A stretch of 64,000 nt of DNA from JAWKTM01 sp041399085 (GCA_041399085.1 JAWKTM010000031.1:1-64000); one strand, 5' to 3'. Shown: positions 46,143 to 55,972, counted from the stretch's first letter. Notes: generated from the letters alone by a model not told the origin. A program made the numbers and translations.

Positions 46143-47255
46143 ATGAAGTACCAAGATGAGTATCGCGACCCAGTAGCCGCGAAACGATTACAGCAGGCGA
46201 TTCGGCGTGAAGTTACCCGGCCGTGGACCATCATGGAGATCTGTGGAGGACAAACGCATACCATCGTGCGCTACGGTATCGACGAACTCCTGCCGCCAGA
46301 GGTCGAGCTGGTCCATGGTCCCGGATGTCCCGTGTGTGTGACACCGTTGGAGTTGATCGATAAAGCGACGGCGATTGCGGCGCAACCCGACGTGATTTTC
46401 TGTTCTTTCGGCGATATGCTGCGGGTGCCCGGCAGCCGCGGCGATTTATTATCCGTCAAGGCGCTCGGTGCCGATGTTCGAATCGTCTATTCGCCGCTCG
46501 ACTGTCTCAAAATCGCCAAGCAGAATCCAAGTCGGGAAGTTGTGTTCTTCGCCGTCGGTTTTGAAACGACCGCGCCGGCCAACGCCATGTCGGTTTGGCA
46601 AGCAAGTCGGCGAGGGATCAACAACTTTTCGGTGCTCGTTTCTCATGTGCTCGTGCCACCAGCAATGTCGTCGCTCTTGTCGTCGCCAACCAATCGCATC
46701 CAGGGGTTCTTGGCGGCCGGGCATGTCTGCGCTGTCATGGGTTATGAGGTCTACGAGCCGCTGGCCGAACGATTCCACGTTCCGATCGTGGTTACCGGTT
46801 TCGAACCGCTCGATCTTTTGGAAGGCATCTATCAATGTGTAACGATGCTGGAGCATCGCCGCGTCGGAGTTCACAACCAATACGCCCGAGCTGTAAAACG
46901 AACGGGGAATCCGGCGGCAATAACTTTACTTAACGAAGTGTTTGAGGTCGGTGATCGCAAATGGCGCGGAATCGGCGTCATTCCCCAGAGCGGTTACCGG
47001 CTGCGTGCGGAGTATCAGGCGTTTGACGCCGAACGTCGGTTTGGGATCGGGCGTATCGAGATTTCGGAGTCCCCAGAATGCATTAGCGGTCAAATACTGC
47101 AGGGAATTTGCAAACCTCACGAATGCACGGCATTCGGTACGCGATGCACTCCGGAGCATCCGTTGGGAGCAACGATGGTATCGTCGGAAGGAGCCTGCGC
47201 GGCTTACTACAACTACGGACGATTGAGACACGACAAAACGCTGAGCCGATTGTAG
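46143..47255 (+). CDS. hypD: Hydrogenase maturation scaffold protein HypD
   Basis: HypD is a [4Fe-4S] protein that, with HypC, holds iron while the two CN ligands and CO are attached. ATG 46143 (MKYQDEYRDPVAAKRL) is chosen because it lies five bases after hypC; an upstream in-frame ATG is inside hypC. It carries CGGQTHTI near residue 39 and GPGCPVCVTP near residue 60. The cluster-binding C-terminal part has ICKPHECTAFGTRCTPEHPL, GACAAYY and YNYGR. At 370 residues it is normal size. It completes the HypCD pair and lies in the same frame-clean block as hypF, hypE, hypA and hypB. Confidence 0.97.
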   Translation: MKYQDEYRDPVAAKRLQQAIRREVTRPWTIMEICGGQTHTIVRYGIDELLPPEVELVHGPGCPVCVTPLELIDKATAIAAQPDVIFCSFGDMLRVPGSRGDLLSVKALGADVRIVYSPLDCLKIAKQNPSREVVFFAVGFETTAPANAMSVWQASRRGINNFSVLVSHVLVPPAMSSLLSSPTNRIQGFLAAGHVCAVMGYEVYEPLAERFHVPIVVTGFEPLDLLEGIYQCVTMLEHRRVGVHNQYARAVKRTGNPAAITLLNEVFEVGDRKWRGIGVIPQSGYRLRAEYQAFDAERRFGIGRIEISESPECISGQILQGICKPHECTAFGTRCTPEHPLGATMVSSEGACAAYYNYGRLRHDKTLSRL

Positions 47256-47355
47256 GCCAGCCCGCGGAGTAGACGCGTCAGTGAGTAGATTCGGCGGCGT
47301 GTCATTCGTGGCGATACAAGTTTGGGAAAACACTGCATCGAGCTAAAATCTGAAA

Positions 47356-48492
47356 ATGAGCGAACCGAGAAAAATGGAACCCCAAGCGGATGGATTCGGC
47401 AGTTGTCCTACGCCGATAAGCGAACGCCCGCATGTGTTATTGGGCCACGGAAGTGGTGGAAAGCTAAGCGCTGAATTAGTGCGCCGTCTGTTCCTGCCGG
47501 CTTTCGGAAATGCGACGCTAGACGCGTTGGAGGATCAGGCGACGGTCGACTTTCCGCCGGGCACATGGTCGCACAGCGAAAGTCGACCTAATGGTAAAGT
47601 GTCCGAACACTCGCCCATCGTGCCGCGTTTGGCTTTCACGACCGATTCATTCGTGGTGAAGCCAATATTCTTTCCTGGGGGCGATATCGGCAAACTCGCA
47701 GTTCACGGCACGATCAACGACTTGGCCGTCGGAGGAGCAGTTCCGTTGTATCTTTCCGCCGCCTTTATCTTGGAAGAGGGTTTGCCGCTGGAAACGTTGG
47801 CCCGCATCGCCGATTCCATGCGAGCGGCCTGCCAAGAAGCTGGTGTGACTTTGGTGACTGGCGATACGAAGGTCGTTGACCGTGGCAAAGGCGATCAGGT
47901 GTTTATTACCACATCGGGAATTGGGATTGTTCCGCCAGATCGGCAACTGTCCATTCAAAACGCTCGTCCCGGCGACAAGCTTATTGTATCCGGAGCAGTC
48001 GGCGACCACGGTATTGCAATTATGTCGGTCCGCGAGGGAATTGAGTTTGAGACCGTACTGGAAAGTGACTCGGCGTCACTTCACGATCTGACGCGGGTGA
48101 TGTTGGAGTGTTGCCCGGACATACGATGTATGAGAGATCCAACCCGGGGTGGACTTTCCAGTGCTCTCAACGAGCTAGCGGAGGCGGCCAACGTGGGAAT
48201 TCGGCTCGACGAATCGGCCATTCCACTGCGGGCCGAGGTTCGAGCCGCTTGCGAAATGCTCGGCCTAGACCCTTTGTATGTTGCCAACGAAGGCAAGCTG
48301 GTCGCGGTCGTGCCATCTCAACATGCCGAAAAGGTTCTCGACACCATGCGGCGACATCACTTGGGTCAGCACGCGGCGATTATCGGCGAAGTGGTGGCTG
48401 ACCATCCTCGATTAGTTGTGATGCGAACCGTTGTGGGTGGCGAACGAGTGGTCACGATGCTGGCGGGAGAACAGTTGCCGCGAATCTGTTAG
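47356..48492 (+). CDS. hypE: HypE, carbamoyl-dehydratase for CN ligand synthesis
   Basis: HypE dehydrates the HypF-made thiocarboxamide on its own C-terminal Cys to a thiocyanate and transfers CN to HypCD. Hallmarks are HVLLGHGSGGKLSAELVRRL, the ATP-binding element FTTDSFVVKPIFFPGGDIGK, HGTINDLAVGGA, TGDTKVVD and MRDPTRGGLSSALNE, and the invariant C-terminus PRIC. The PurM-like fold and a length of 378 residues fit, with a 27-residue N-terminal extension that is unusual. It lies 100 bases after hypD. Confidence 0.97.
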   Translation: MSEPRKMEPQADGFGSCPTPISERPHVLLGHGSGGKLSAELVRRLFLPAFGNATLDALEDQATVDFPPGTWSHSESRPNGKVSEHSPIVPRLAFTTDSFVVKPIFFPGGDIGKLAVHGTINDLAVGGAVPLYLSAAFILEEGLPLETLARIADSMRAACQEAGVTLVTGDTKVVDRGKGDQVFITTSGIGIVPPDRQLSIQNARPGDKLIVSGAVGDHGIAIMSVREGIEFETVLESDSASLHDLTRVMLECCPDIRCMRDPTRGGLSSALNELAEAANVGIRLDESAIPLRAEVRAACEMLGLDPLYVANEGKLVAVVPSQHAEKVLDTMRRHHLGQHAAIIGEVVADHPRLVVMRTVVGGERVVTMLAGEQLPRIC

Positions 48493-48644
48493 ACAATGCT
48501 GGGCGGTGGTCAGCGTGGTGCGAGTCGCGAGCGGCAGTTTGCATCCGTTGTCACGGTCGCGTTGGGGGTTGCGTCGCGGCTATACTGCACGAAAGGGCGT
48601 TTTCCCGTTCTCCGCTCCAACCTATCGACTGCAAACCCTAGGTC

Positions 48645-48989
48645 ATGCACGAACTTTCGATCGCAATGAACTTGATTGAAGTGGCTTGCGAGGAGGCCGA
48701 GCGCCGCGATGTGAGGATTGTCGCGTTGCACGTCACGATTGGCCCGTTGTCCGGGGTGGTTCGCGACGCGTTGATTTCGGCATTCGAGATTGCTTGCGAA
48801 TCGAGCCCGTTGGGAGACATTCGATTCGAAATCGTGGAGACGCAGGTCACGATGCAATGTTCAGTTTGCGAAGCGGAGACGCTGGTCGTTTCGCTGCAAG
48901 AATTGCGGTGTCGACAATGCGGCGAACCGGCCCGGCAGATAACAGGTGGTCGCGAGTTGGAACTCACCGCCTTGGAGATTGAGGCATGA
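48645..48989 (+). CDS. hypA: Nickel-insertion protein HypA
   Basis: HypA (114 residues) binds nickel at its N-terminal Met-His-Glu and helps load it onto hydrogenase. MHELSIAMNLIEVACEEA is the typical opening. The zinc site is two CXXC pairs: CSVC and CRQC. ATG 48645 is chosen for the conserved His2. It overlaps hypB by four bases (ATGA), which indicates translational coupling. There is a 152-base gap to hypE, larger than others in the run, where a secondary promoter could lie. Confidence 0.96.
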   Translation: MHELSIAMNLIEVACEEAERRDVRIVALHVTIGPLSGVVRDALISAFEIACESSPLGDIRFEIVETQVTMQCSVCEAETLVVSLQELRCRQCGEPARQITGGRELELTALEIEA

Positions 48990-49654
48990 CAACACGCTTA
49001 GTCGAAGTTCGCACCAAGATATTGAAGCAGAATGATATCGCGGCGAGATCGCTGCGGGACGACTTCCAAGCGGCTGGGGTGCGGGTCGTGAGTCTTGTGT
49101 CTAGCCCCGGCTCGGGGAAGACACAGTTTCTGGAAGAGACGCTGAGAATACTTCGCGAACGTTTTCGTGTGGCGGCATTGGTGGGCGATTTGGCGACCGA
49201 GAACGACGCTAAGCGATTGGCGCGTGCCCTGGTTCCGGTGCGTCAGATCGCGACGGGTACGATCTGTCACCTCGAGGCCGAAATGGTGCGAACGGCTCTC
49301 GTTGACTGGAGACTGGATGATTTGGATTTTCTGTTCATCGAGAACGTGGGCAATCTCGTCTGTCCGGCCACTTATGATCTGGGTGAGGCGCTGCGATTGG
49401 TATTGTTTTCCGTGACCGAAGGTGAGGATAAGCCGCTGAAGTATCCCACTATCTTCAATACGGCCGACGTTGCGGTCATCACCAAAATGGACTTGGCGGA
49501 AGTGGTAGAGTTCGATGGCGCGGCCGCGCGATCCGCCATCGAAGCCGTCCGCCCAGGAATGAGCGTGCTGGAAGTTTCAGCCAAGACCGGGACCGGAATG
49601 CCAGACTGGATTCGGCTGCTTGAACGATTGCCGCGAACGTCCGTGGCTTCGTAA
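48986..49654 (+). CDS. hypB: Nickel GTPase HypB, hydrogenase maturation
   Basis: This is a GTPase that provides energy for nickel transfer from HypA. It has P-loop SSPGSGKT, switch region VGDLATENDAKRL, metal-binding GTICHLEAEMV with the expected Cys-His pair, ENVGNLVCPATYDLGEA with the third Cys, and nucleotide motif ITKMDL. It lacks both the N-terminal CXXCGC nickel site and the His-rich tract of E. coli or Bradyrhizobium HypB, so it has only the GTPase-domain metal site. Length is 222 residues. It ends the hyp run; no hydrogenase gene follows. Confidence 0.96.
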   Translation: MTTRLVEVRTKILKQNDIAARSLRDDFQAAGVRVVSLVSSPGSGKTQFLEETLRILRERFRVAALVGDLATENDAKRLARALVPVRQIATGTICHLEAEMVRTALVDWRLDDLDFLFIENVGNLVCPATYDLGEALRLVLFSVTEGEDKPLKYPTIFNTADVAVITKMDLAEVVEFDGAAARSAIEAVRPGMSVLEVSAKTGTGMPDWIRLLERLPRTSVAS

Positions 49655-49988
49655 CAATACGAACCGCGTTCCTCGAATAAGCAGTCGCGGCGCGTTGGAT
49701 GATACTGGCTCTGGCAAGATTAACGGGGCTCCGCGAGATCGACGATGGACTCGCACGTCGCGCGGCGAATTGCCGCGCGAGAAACGGCCAGGTCGATGTC
49801 TGCTTCACGACACTTCAACAGCGACCTCGGGACTTGGACGAACATACCGGCTGTTAAGGCTATAGGAGAAACGACTAGACGCGTTTTGCGGAATCCTGCA
49901 AAAACGCGAGAATCCGGTTACATTCCGCTGTATTGTGCAGCTAATTGTATAGAGACACACACGCACCTTCCCAAGTGGAGACGTAGCC
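49655..49988. other. Gene-free stretch with one hairpin
   Basis: About 330 bases follow hypB. A hairpin with arms CGCGTTTTGC (49880-49889) and GCAAAAACGCG (49898-49908, one bulge) is the only structure noticed; it lacks a clear U-tract. No gene is apparent. Confidence 0.4.
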
Positions 49989-50138
49989 ATGTCTGAACGA
50001 CAATTCAGCCTTGTGCGACTTGGCGAGGGCGATCGCGGGCAGCTTGAGCAATGGGCTCGGATGCTTGGTTACCGCCCTGAAATGGATGACAGCGACAGCG
50101 ACTTGCGCGTGGCAATTTTGTCGCGTTGGCAAAGCTGA
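49989..50138 (+). CDS. Small hypothetical protein, 49 residues
   Basis: A short frame reads MSERQFSLVRLGEGDRGQLE and then QWARMLGYRPEMDDSDSDLR, ending in a Trp-Gln-Ser tail. GTGGAG lies seven bases before the ATG. The composition is balanced and helical, unlike chance frames in this region. No family is recognised. It is too far from hypB (334 bases) to be clearly in that operon, and the DUF4013 gene begins 254 bases downstream. Confidence 0.5.
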   Translation: MSERQFSLVRLGEGDRGQLEQWARMLGYRPEMDDSDSDLRVAILSRWQS

Positions 50139-50392
50139 CGAAGCTGCCGAGCCGAGCGACACGGAAAAGACGCGAAAACTTTGGCCGACTCCACGGCCGC
50201 CAAGCCGCAAGATAGTCTATGTCGTCGGATGGCAATCTTGGCGCCGACGGTTCCTTGGGTGGTCGGCAAACCGTAGGCTGGCCAGTTACACTGGTTGGCT
50301 GCGGCTGTTCGCGAATCGAGCGGCCGCGCGTCGGCTACGTTCTGGGCGCGCCATCCGCCATCGCTCAGCTCGCTTGAAATCGGGGAACCTTC

Positions 50393-51208
50393 ATGTCGCA
50401 AGATCCAGCCTCGCCCTTCGGTGCGGTCGCCGAACCGAAACCAGAACTGCGTCAGGAATTGCAGTATCTGCGGATGTATCGCTATGTCTTCGAGAACCCC
50501 AATTGGGCCACGAATTTCGGTTGGTCGATGCTGGCGTTGGCCAGCCAAGCGATCATTCCGTTTGTCGGCAATTTCGTACTGTTGGGCTATCTCTACGAAA
50601 TGGTCGAGTCACTGCATCGGAACCCACACCGAATGTATCCCGACTTCGACATCAATCGCTTTACGGATTACTTGAGTCGCGGGATCTGGCCGTTTCTGGT
50701 TTCGCTGATCGTCTCGATCCCCATGGCGGGCGTGTTCATGATGTGCTACTTCGGTGGCATGATCGGAACGATCGTGGCCGTGGAATCGGAGAGCGAAGCG
50801 GTCCAGATGGGAATGGCGATCTTGATTCCGGTAGTCATCTTACTGGTATTCGGCTTGGTGTTATTGCTGAACATGATTACGGTGCCGTTCATGCTGCAGG
50901 CTGGGCTGGCGCGTAACCTCAGTACTGACGGGGGACTTTGCTTCCGCCGAGTCAGGCAGTTCCTGAAACTGACGTGGAAAGAGTTGCTTCTAGGAAGCTT
51001 ATTTCTCAGCGTCACGGCCATTCCTCTGTTCTTCGCGGGCTTGGCCTGCTGCTACGTCGGCGTGTTCGCGGTCGGCCCATGGATCACCTTCGCCGGTACG
51101 CACATGCAGTATCAATTGTATGAGATCTTTTTGGCCCGGGGTGGCGAGCCTATCCCGCTGCCACAACCGCCTCAACCACCGCAGTTCGTTACAGCGGACC
51201 TAGCGTAG
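50393..51208 (+). CDS. DUF4013-type multispanning membrane protein
   Basis: This is a 271-residue integral membrane protein with about five membrane helices: FGWSMLALASQAIIPFVGNF, YLSRGIWPFLVSLIVSIPMA, MAILIPVVILLVFGLVLLLN, LLLGSLFLSVTAIPLFFAGL and a final one near residue 220. A soluble N-terminal region (AEPKPELRQELQYLRMYRYV) and a Pro-rich C-terminus (PLPQPPQPPQF) flank them. The YPDFD motif (residues 82-86) and the glycine-rich first pair fit the DUF4013 family of unknown function. ATG 50393 follows GGGGAACCTTC. It may be co-transcribed with the following hydrolase, 85 bases away. Confidence 0.8.
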   Translation: MSQDPASPFGAVAEPKPELRQELQYLRMYRYVFENPNWATNFGWSMLALASQAIIPFVGNFVLLGYLYEMVESLHRNPHRMYPDFDINRFTDYLSRGIWPFLVSLIVSIPMAGVFMMCYFGGMIGTIVAVESESEAVQMGMAILIPVVILLVFGLVLLLNMITVPFMLQAGLARNLSTDGGLCFRRVRQFLKLTWKELLLGSLFLSVTAIPLFFAGLACCYVGVFAVGPWITFAGTHMQYQLYEIFLARGGEPIPLPQPPQPPQFVTADLA

Positions 51209-51293
51209 TTGAATTATTGCGGGCTATGTGCAGTTTGTCCGAACTAGCGAATTACACCGTCTACTAATGGGTTTCAATGTGAGATATTCAATC

Positions 51294-52568
51294 ATGAGCT
51301 CTGTCATATTTGACGAACGAACTTCCCGTTCGCCGTGGCGTCTTGCAGCCAGATTTTGTCTGACTTTGGTCTTCAGTTTAGCGACGTTCGCATCGCATTC
51401 GGTTGGAGCTCCGCCGGTCAAACAGGGGCCGCCTGGACCGAACATTCATGCGCGAGGCGAACTGACGAACAGTCTTTGGCAATTCGCTCACCAAAAAACT
51501 GGCCACGTCGCGTTTATGGGCGGTTCGATTACGGAAATGAATGGTTACCGCCCAATGCTGTGCGAGTTTCTCGAACGGCGGTTTCCGGAAACGAAATTCA
51601 CGTTCACCGACGCGGGCATTTCGTCCACCTGCTCGACTACGGGGGCGTTTCGCTTGGATCGAGATGTATTGTCCAAAGGCCCCGTCGATCTGTTCTTTGT
51701 CGAGTTCGCCGTGAACGATGACCAAGACGCCATGCACGCGCGGCGCGAGTGCATTCGCGGAATGGAAGGCATCGTGCGGCATGTGCGCCAGCACAATCCT
51801 AATGCGGACATCATCATCACGTACTTCGTAAATCCTGGAATGATGGAGAAGCTCGGCCGCGACGAAGAACCGATCTCCACCGGGGCTCATGAGGCGGTAG
51901 CCGAGCAATATCAAGTAAGCACCGTTCACCTAGCCCGCGAGGTGACTGAGCGAATCGCCAACGGAACATTGACTTGGGAGAAATATGGCGGCGTGCATCC
52001 TGCCCCATACGGGAACCGCATCGCGGCCGACATGGTCATCGAGCTGTTAACTTCGGCGTGGGAAGCCAACGAGACAGTCGCGGCGGATTCCCAACGTAAC
52101 GCGAAGCGCCCTCACGCGATGCCCGAAACGATGCTGGATCCCCACAGCTACGTCAATGGTCGGTTTATATCGCCAGCGGAAGCCACAATTGAAAGTGGCT
52201 GGAAATGGGAAACACCGAATTGGACATCCATACCCGGTCAACTGCGTGGTCGCTATGCTAACCGGCCATTGCTAAGTGCGGATGCCCCCAATTCCGTTAT
52301 GACGTTGAATTTCACCGGCAATGCCATTGGCGCCTTCTTACTAGCCGGACCAGACGCGGGTTTCGTTGAGGTGAGTGTGGACGAAGGTACGTTCCGTCCG
52401 ATCGATCTTTATCATCGGTTTAGTGGCGGACTGCATTACCCTCGCACTGTCATGTTCGCTACGGACTTGCCGCAGGGAGCCCATGTGCTGCGATTGCGAA
52501 CGACAGAAAAGAGCAATTCCGCCAGCAAGGGCGTCGCGGCACGCATACTTGAGTTTACTGTGAATTGA
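51294..52568 (+). CDS. Exported SGNH/GDSL-type hydrolase
   Basis: This is a 424-residue secreted esterase-like protein. The export signal follows a basic stretch (WRLAARFCLTLVFSLATFAS). Block I has the catalytic serine in FMGGSITEMNGYRP, block III is FVEFAVNDD, and block V has the catalytic histidine in GGVHPAPYGN. A beta-sandwich domain of about 150 residues follows (SVMTLNFTGNAIGAFLLAGP). Such enzymes deacetylate or cleave esters on glycans; the substrate is unknown. ATG 51294 is chosen as nearest to the signal peptide; an upstream in-frame extension lacks one. It lies eight bases upstream of the TPR gene. Confidence 0.85.
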   Translation: MSSVIFDERTSRSPWRLAARFCLTLVFSLATFASHSVGAPPVKQGPPGPNIHARGELTNSLWQFAHQKTGHVAFMGGSITEMNGYRPMLCEFLERRFPETKFTFTDAGISSTCSTTGAFRLDRDVLSKGPVDLFFVEFAVNDDQDAMHARRECIRGMEGIVRHVRQHNPNADIIITYFVNPGMMEKLGRDEEPISTGAHEAVAEQYQVSTVHLAREVTERIANGTLTWEKYGGVHPAPYGNRIAADMVIELLTSAWEANETVAADSQRNAKRPHAMPETMLDPHSYVNGRFISPAEATIESGWKWETPNWTSIPGQLRGRYANRPLLSADAPNSVMTLNFTGNAIGAFLLAGPDAGFVEVSVDEGTFRPIDLYHRFSGGLHYPRTVMFATDLPQGAHVLRLRTTEKSNSASKGVAARILEFTVN

Positions 52569-52576
52569 CGCGCCTC

Positions 52577-53857
52577 ATGTCTGTCTCGACAACCGCCCGT
52601 TCGATTCGCCGCCGTCGTTTTGCCATATATCTAGCCCTGGGAATTGCATTGGGTGTGGCGAGCGGCGTCTATGTATGGCGCAATGACCAACGAATTCCGC
52701 CGCTGCCGCCCAGCGTGACCGAAGCGGACTATGAGCGTGCCTCGCGGGAATTCGCGCAAGAGTACGGTCGTCCGGCCAACCAAGTTGACACGTGGTCGTG
52801 GCTCGCCGAGAGTTACTCGGCCAAAGAGGAATGGGAATTAGCGGCGGCTTGTTTTGATCGTATTCCGTCCGATCATCCCAAGTATGGAATTGCGGCTCGT
52901 ATACAGCAGGCGCACGCATTATGGAGGTTGAACCGCGCTATCGACTGTGAAGCGCAGCTAAACGAAGTCTTGAATCGGGCGCGGACTGACGCCAGCGTGG
53001 ATCCAGGGCGTACTTTGCAGGCGCTGGACTTGAAGCGATATCTGTTGAGTGTGGAATTGCGGAGCGAGGCGCTTCACGATGTGTTGCGGATCATGCAGGC
53101 GTTGGACGTGCTGGGCCCCGAGGAACTGACGACCTTGTATTTTCCATCGCTGTTAAGGTGGCACGGGCCGCAAGCGGCGGAAGCTTTGGAAGCGTTTTGG
53201 GAGGCCGATCAAGATAGTTTTCCGCTGCGTGTGGCGCTGGCGCGATATCGAATTGGGCAGGGAAAATTAACGGAGGCTCGGGAACTGTTGGCAGGGTGCC
53301 TCGAGGAACAACCGAATAGCTTGATCGCGGCAGCAGCGATGCTCGAGTGTCTGCGTGAGTTGGGTGATGATGGTGCGGCGATTCCGATCCTCGAGCGGCT
53401 GCCGGAATTGTCGCCGAACGAGCCGTGGTTGTTGATGCGAATGCGGGGACATTTTGCCAACGACCACGCGCAGTCCGAGCGAGCGGTCGAGGCGTTTTCG
53501 ATGGTTCTGGCGGCGGATCCAGCTTCGGCCGAGGCACATCAGGGATTGGCTACGGCGTATCGAGCGTTGGGACGCGATGAAGCGTTGCAGCGGACTCTCG
53601 CACGCGGCCAAGTCCTAGCGAGAATTCAAAACCGCTTGGGTTGGGTTCAGGGAGCCGAGAGTCCAGCAGAGGGATTGTTGGAGGTCGCCGAATTATGTGT
53701 ACAAATCGAGCTCGATTCCCACGCGCGCGGTATTGTGGATTATCTCCAGCGAAACGAGCCCACTTTTTCAATTCCTGATTCACTCGTGGCGGCGCTCGCT
53801 TCCGATTCCAAGTCTTCCGGCAATATGGCTCATACTCCAGCTCAGGACGCCCGGTAG
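52577..53857 (+). CDS. Membrane-anchored TPR protein
   Basis: This is a 426-residue protein with one N-terminal membrane helix (FAIYLALGIALGVASGVYVW) followed by tetratricopeptide repeats (WSWLAESYSAKEEWELAAAC, ALARYRIGQGKLTEARELLA, EAHQGLATAYRALGRDEALQ). The TPRs face outside the membrane and likely hold partner proteins. ATG 52577 is given; TTG 52565 is possible and overlaps the SGNH stop. It sits between the SGNH hydrolase and the UnbV gene in the same direction, so the three probably act together. A planctomycete TPR-UnbV pair is common. Confidence 0.85.
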   Translation: MSVSTTARSIRRRRFAIYLALGIALGVASGVYVWRNDQRIPPLPPSVTEADYERASREFAQEYGRPANQVDTWSWLAESYSAKEEWELAAACFDRIPSDHPKYGIAARIQQAHALWRLNRAIDCEAQLNEVLNRARTDASVDPGRTLQALDLKRYLLSVELRSEALHDVLRIMQALDVLGPEELTTLYFPSLLRWHGPQAAEALEAFWEADQDSFPLRVALARYRIGQGKLTEARELLAGCLEEQPNSLIAAAAMLECLRELGDDGAAIPILERLPELSPNEPWLLMRMRGHFANDHAQSERAVEAFSMVLAADPASAEAHQGLATAYRALGRDEALQRTLARGQVLARIQNRLGWVQGAESPAEGLLEVAELCVQIELDSHARGIVDYLQRNEPTFSIPDSLVAALASDSKSSGNMAHTPAQDAR

Positions 53858-53931
53858 TGAATGCAGAGAGGACTCACAGCGGAAAGAGTCGGCGGATTGA
53901 ACGAACGGCAACCTATCGTGGAGCGGCTGAG

Positions 53932-55814
53932 ATGAAACACCTTCGATTCTCGGCCATCTTGTTCGTTGTGTTCGCTTCGGCTTGTGGGCGGACATCGAAT
54001 ACGGAGCAAGAGGTAGGTTGGTAGCTCCTAAGTCGTCTCAATCCGAACCAACCATGGCTCCCGGTCAATCGACGACGAGTGCCGTTGGGCACGTCGAGAA
54101 CGCTCCGCATGATGTCGATAAACGCGGCAGCGATTTATCGGGACCCATACCCCAATTCACGGCAGTGGCACGGGAGTGGGGCATCGATTTTCAGCGTTTC
54201 GACGACATTAACGGCAAGCATCGTTTGATGGAGGCGAACGGAGGAGGCGTTGCGGTCATCGACTACGACGGGGACGGTTGGCAGGACATCTTTTTCACCA
54301 ACGGACGCCGTCTGCCGCGCTCAGTCGCCGACGACGAACACACAAGCCAGCTTTACCGTCGGCGTGGCCCCGAGGACTACTATTCGGTGACCGTGGCGTC
54401 GAACTTGCGGTTTGTGGCCTATTCTTATGGATGTGCCGTAGCCGATTATGACAATGATGGTTTCGACGACTTATATGTGACTGCATATGGAGCGAATCGT
54501 TTTTTCCACAATCAGGGCGACGGAACATTCGTGGATATTACCGATGAAACCGGAACCGCCGTGCCCGTGTGGAGTTCGAGTGCCGCGTTTGCTGATTTGA
54601 ACCGTGATGGCGCGCTCGACTTGTATGTTGTAAACTATGTACAAGATGATGATGAGTCGCCGTTGGTATGCCCGGCCCCCGGCAGCCCCGATGGAGTCAT
54701 GTCGTGCTCGCCAACCATGTTTCGCGCGGAGAACGACGCTTGTTTTATCGGCGACGGCAGCGGTGGTTTTCGGCCGGTTCTGGCCGAAGCGGGGTTGACG
54801 GGCGTGGACGGCAAGGGGTTGGGCGTCGTCATTTTTGACATGGATCAGGACGGCTGGCCCGATATCTATGTGGCCAATGATGGCATGCCAAACTTTCTGT
54901 ATCGGAACCGTACGGGAGAGTTGTCCGAAACGGCGCGAAAAGCCATTCCACGATTTGAAGAACAAGCGATGTTGCTGGGGGCGGCCGTCAACTCGGAAGG
55001 TGTTGCCGAGGCAAGTATGGGCATCGGACACGGCGACGTGAACGGCGACGGCTGGATCGACTTGCATCTGTCCCACTTCGAGGCCGAATCAAACACGCTG
55101 TATTTGAACCAGCAAGGACGTGGTTTTGTCGACGGTACGCGAGCTTGGCGGCTGATCGCGCCAACTCGCCCACGTTTGGGATTCGGCAATGAACTGATCG
55201 ACTGGGACAACGACGGTTGGTTGGATCTATTTGTCGCGAATGGCCACATCGACGACCTATCTTGGGGACCAGGCCATTCGCCCTACCGCATGCGTCCTCA
55301 AGCATTTCGCAATGAGCATGGTACGGCGTTCACCGATGTCTCGTCGGCTGCCGGCACATATTTCCAAGAAGAGTTGCTTGGACGAGGTGTCGCCAGCTCC
55401 GATTTGGATCGCGACGGCGACATCGACTTAATCGTTGCCCATCAACTCGCCAACTCGGAGATATTACGAAACGACACGAAATTGCAAGGCAATTCGATAA
55501 CGCTACGGTTGATTGGAGTGTCTCCGTCGAACCGGACCGCGTTGCATACGCGCGTGGAGGTGACACTAAGTGGAGTGGGCAGCCAAACATCCGACCGTTC
55601 TAGGAAGCTTATTCGTGAGTTGGCATCTGGCGGTAGCTATCAATCGTCCAGCGACCATTCCATCCAATTTGGGATCGGACAAGCGACTAGGGTTTCGCTG
55701 ATGAGGGTCAGTTGGCCATCGGGCGCCACCGAGGATTTTCAGGATATCGCTGCCGGCGGATACAGCGTGATCGAGGGCCAGGGGCGGCTCGTTGCCGGCG
55801 TTAGCGTCCAGTAG
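53932..55814 (+). CDS. CRTAC1-like FG-GAP/ASPIC-UnbV lipoprotein, one frame change
   Basis: Read with one base added near 54018, it is a lipoprotein of about 626 residues. The signal and lipobox come from ATG 53932 (MKHLRFSAILFVVFASACGR); the body follows in the next frame (VAPKSSQSEPTMAPG). The body is an FG-GAP propeller (VIDYDGDGWQDIFFTNG, VADYDNDGFDDLYVTAYG, DMDQDGWPDIYVANDG, DWDNDGWLDLFVANGH) with a C-terminal ASPIC/UnbV domain (NRTALHTRVEVTLSG to MRVSWPSGATEDFQD). CRTAC1-type proteins are extracellular calcium-binding propellers of uncertain role. It closes the SGNH-TPR-UnbV run. In the given frame the signal peptide would be lost, which supports the frame correction. Confidence 0.85.
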
Positions 55815-55909
55815 GACGCGGGCTAGACGGACTTTCGCCGATTCGCAGCGACTTCCGGGGAAACGGGTGCGATATAGTGATGTGCCGCACATTGCAACAC
55901 AAAAAAAAG

Positions 55910-55936
55910 AGCGAGGCTCTCGATGAGAGCCTCGCT
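55910..55936. terminator. Strong hairpin terminator, minus strand and possibly both
   Basis: Perfect 12-bp arms (AGCGAGGCTCTC at 55910-55921, GAGAGCCTCGCT at 55925-55936) with a 3-base loop. On the minus strand it is followed by eight Us, a textbook rho-independent terminator for the lipoprotein and DUF1559 genes. It lies 95 bases after the plus-strand UnbV gene and could end that too. Confidence 0.88.
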
Positions 55937-55972
55937 TGAAGTTTCGATTGAGCAATAAACGACTTGGTCTCG

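Noticed and set aside
50011..50916. Long plus-strand open frame upstream of and across the DUF4013 gene
   Set aside because: Composition is Arg/Ser-rich without motifs and it overlaps a multispanning membrane protein in another frame.
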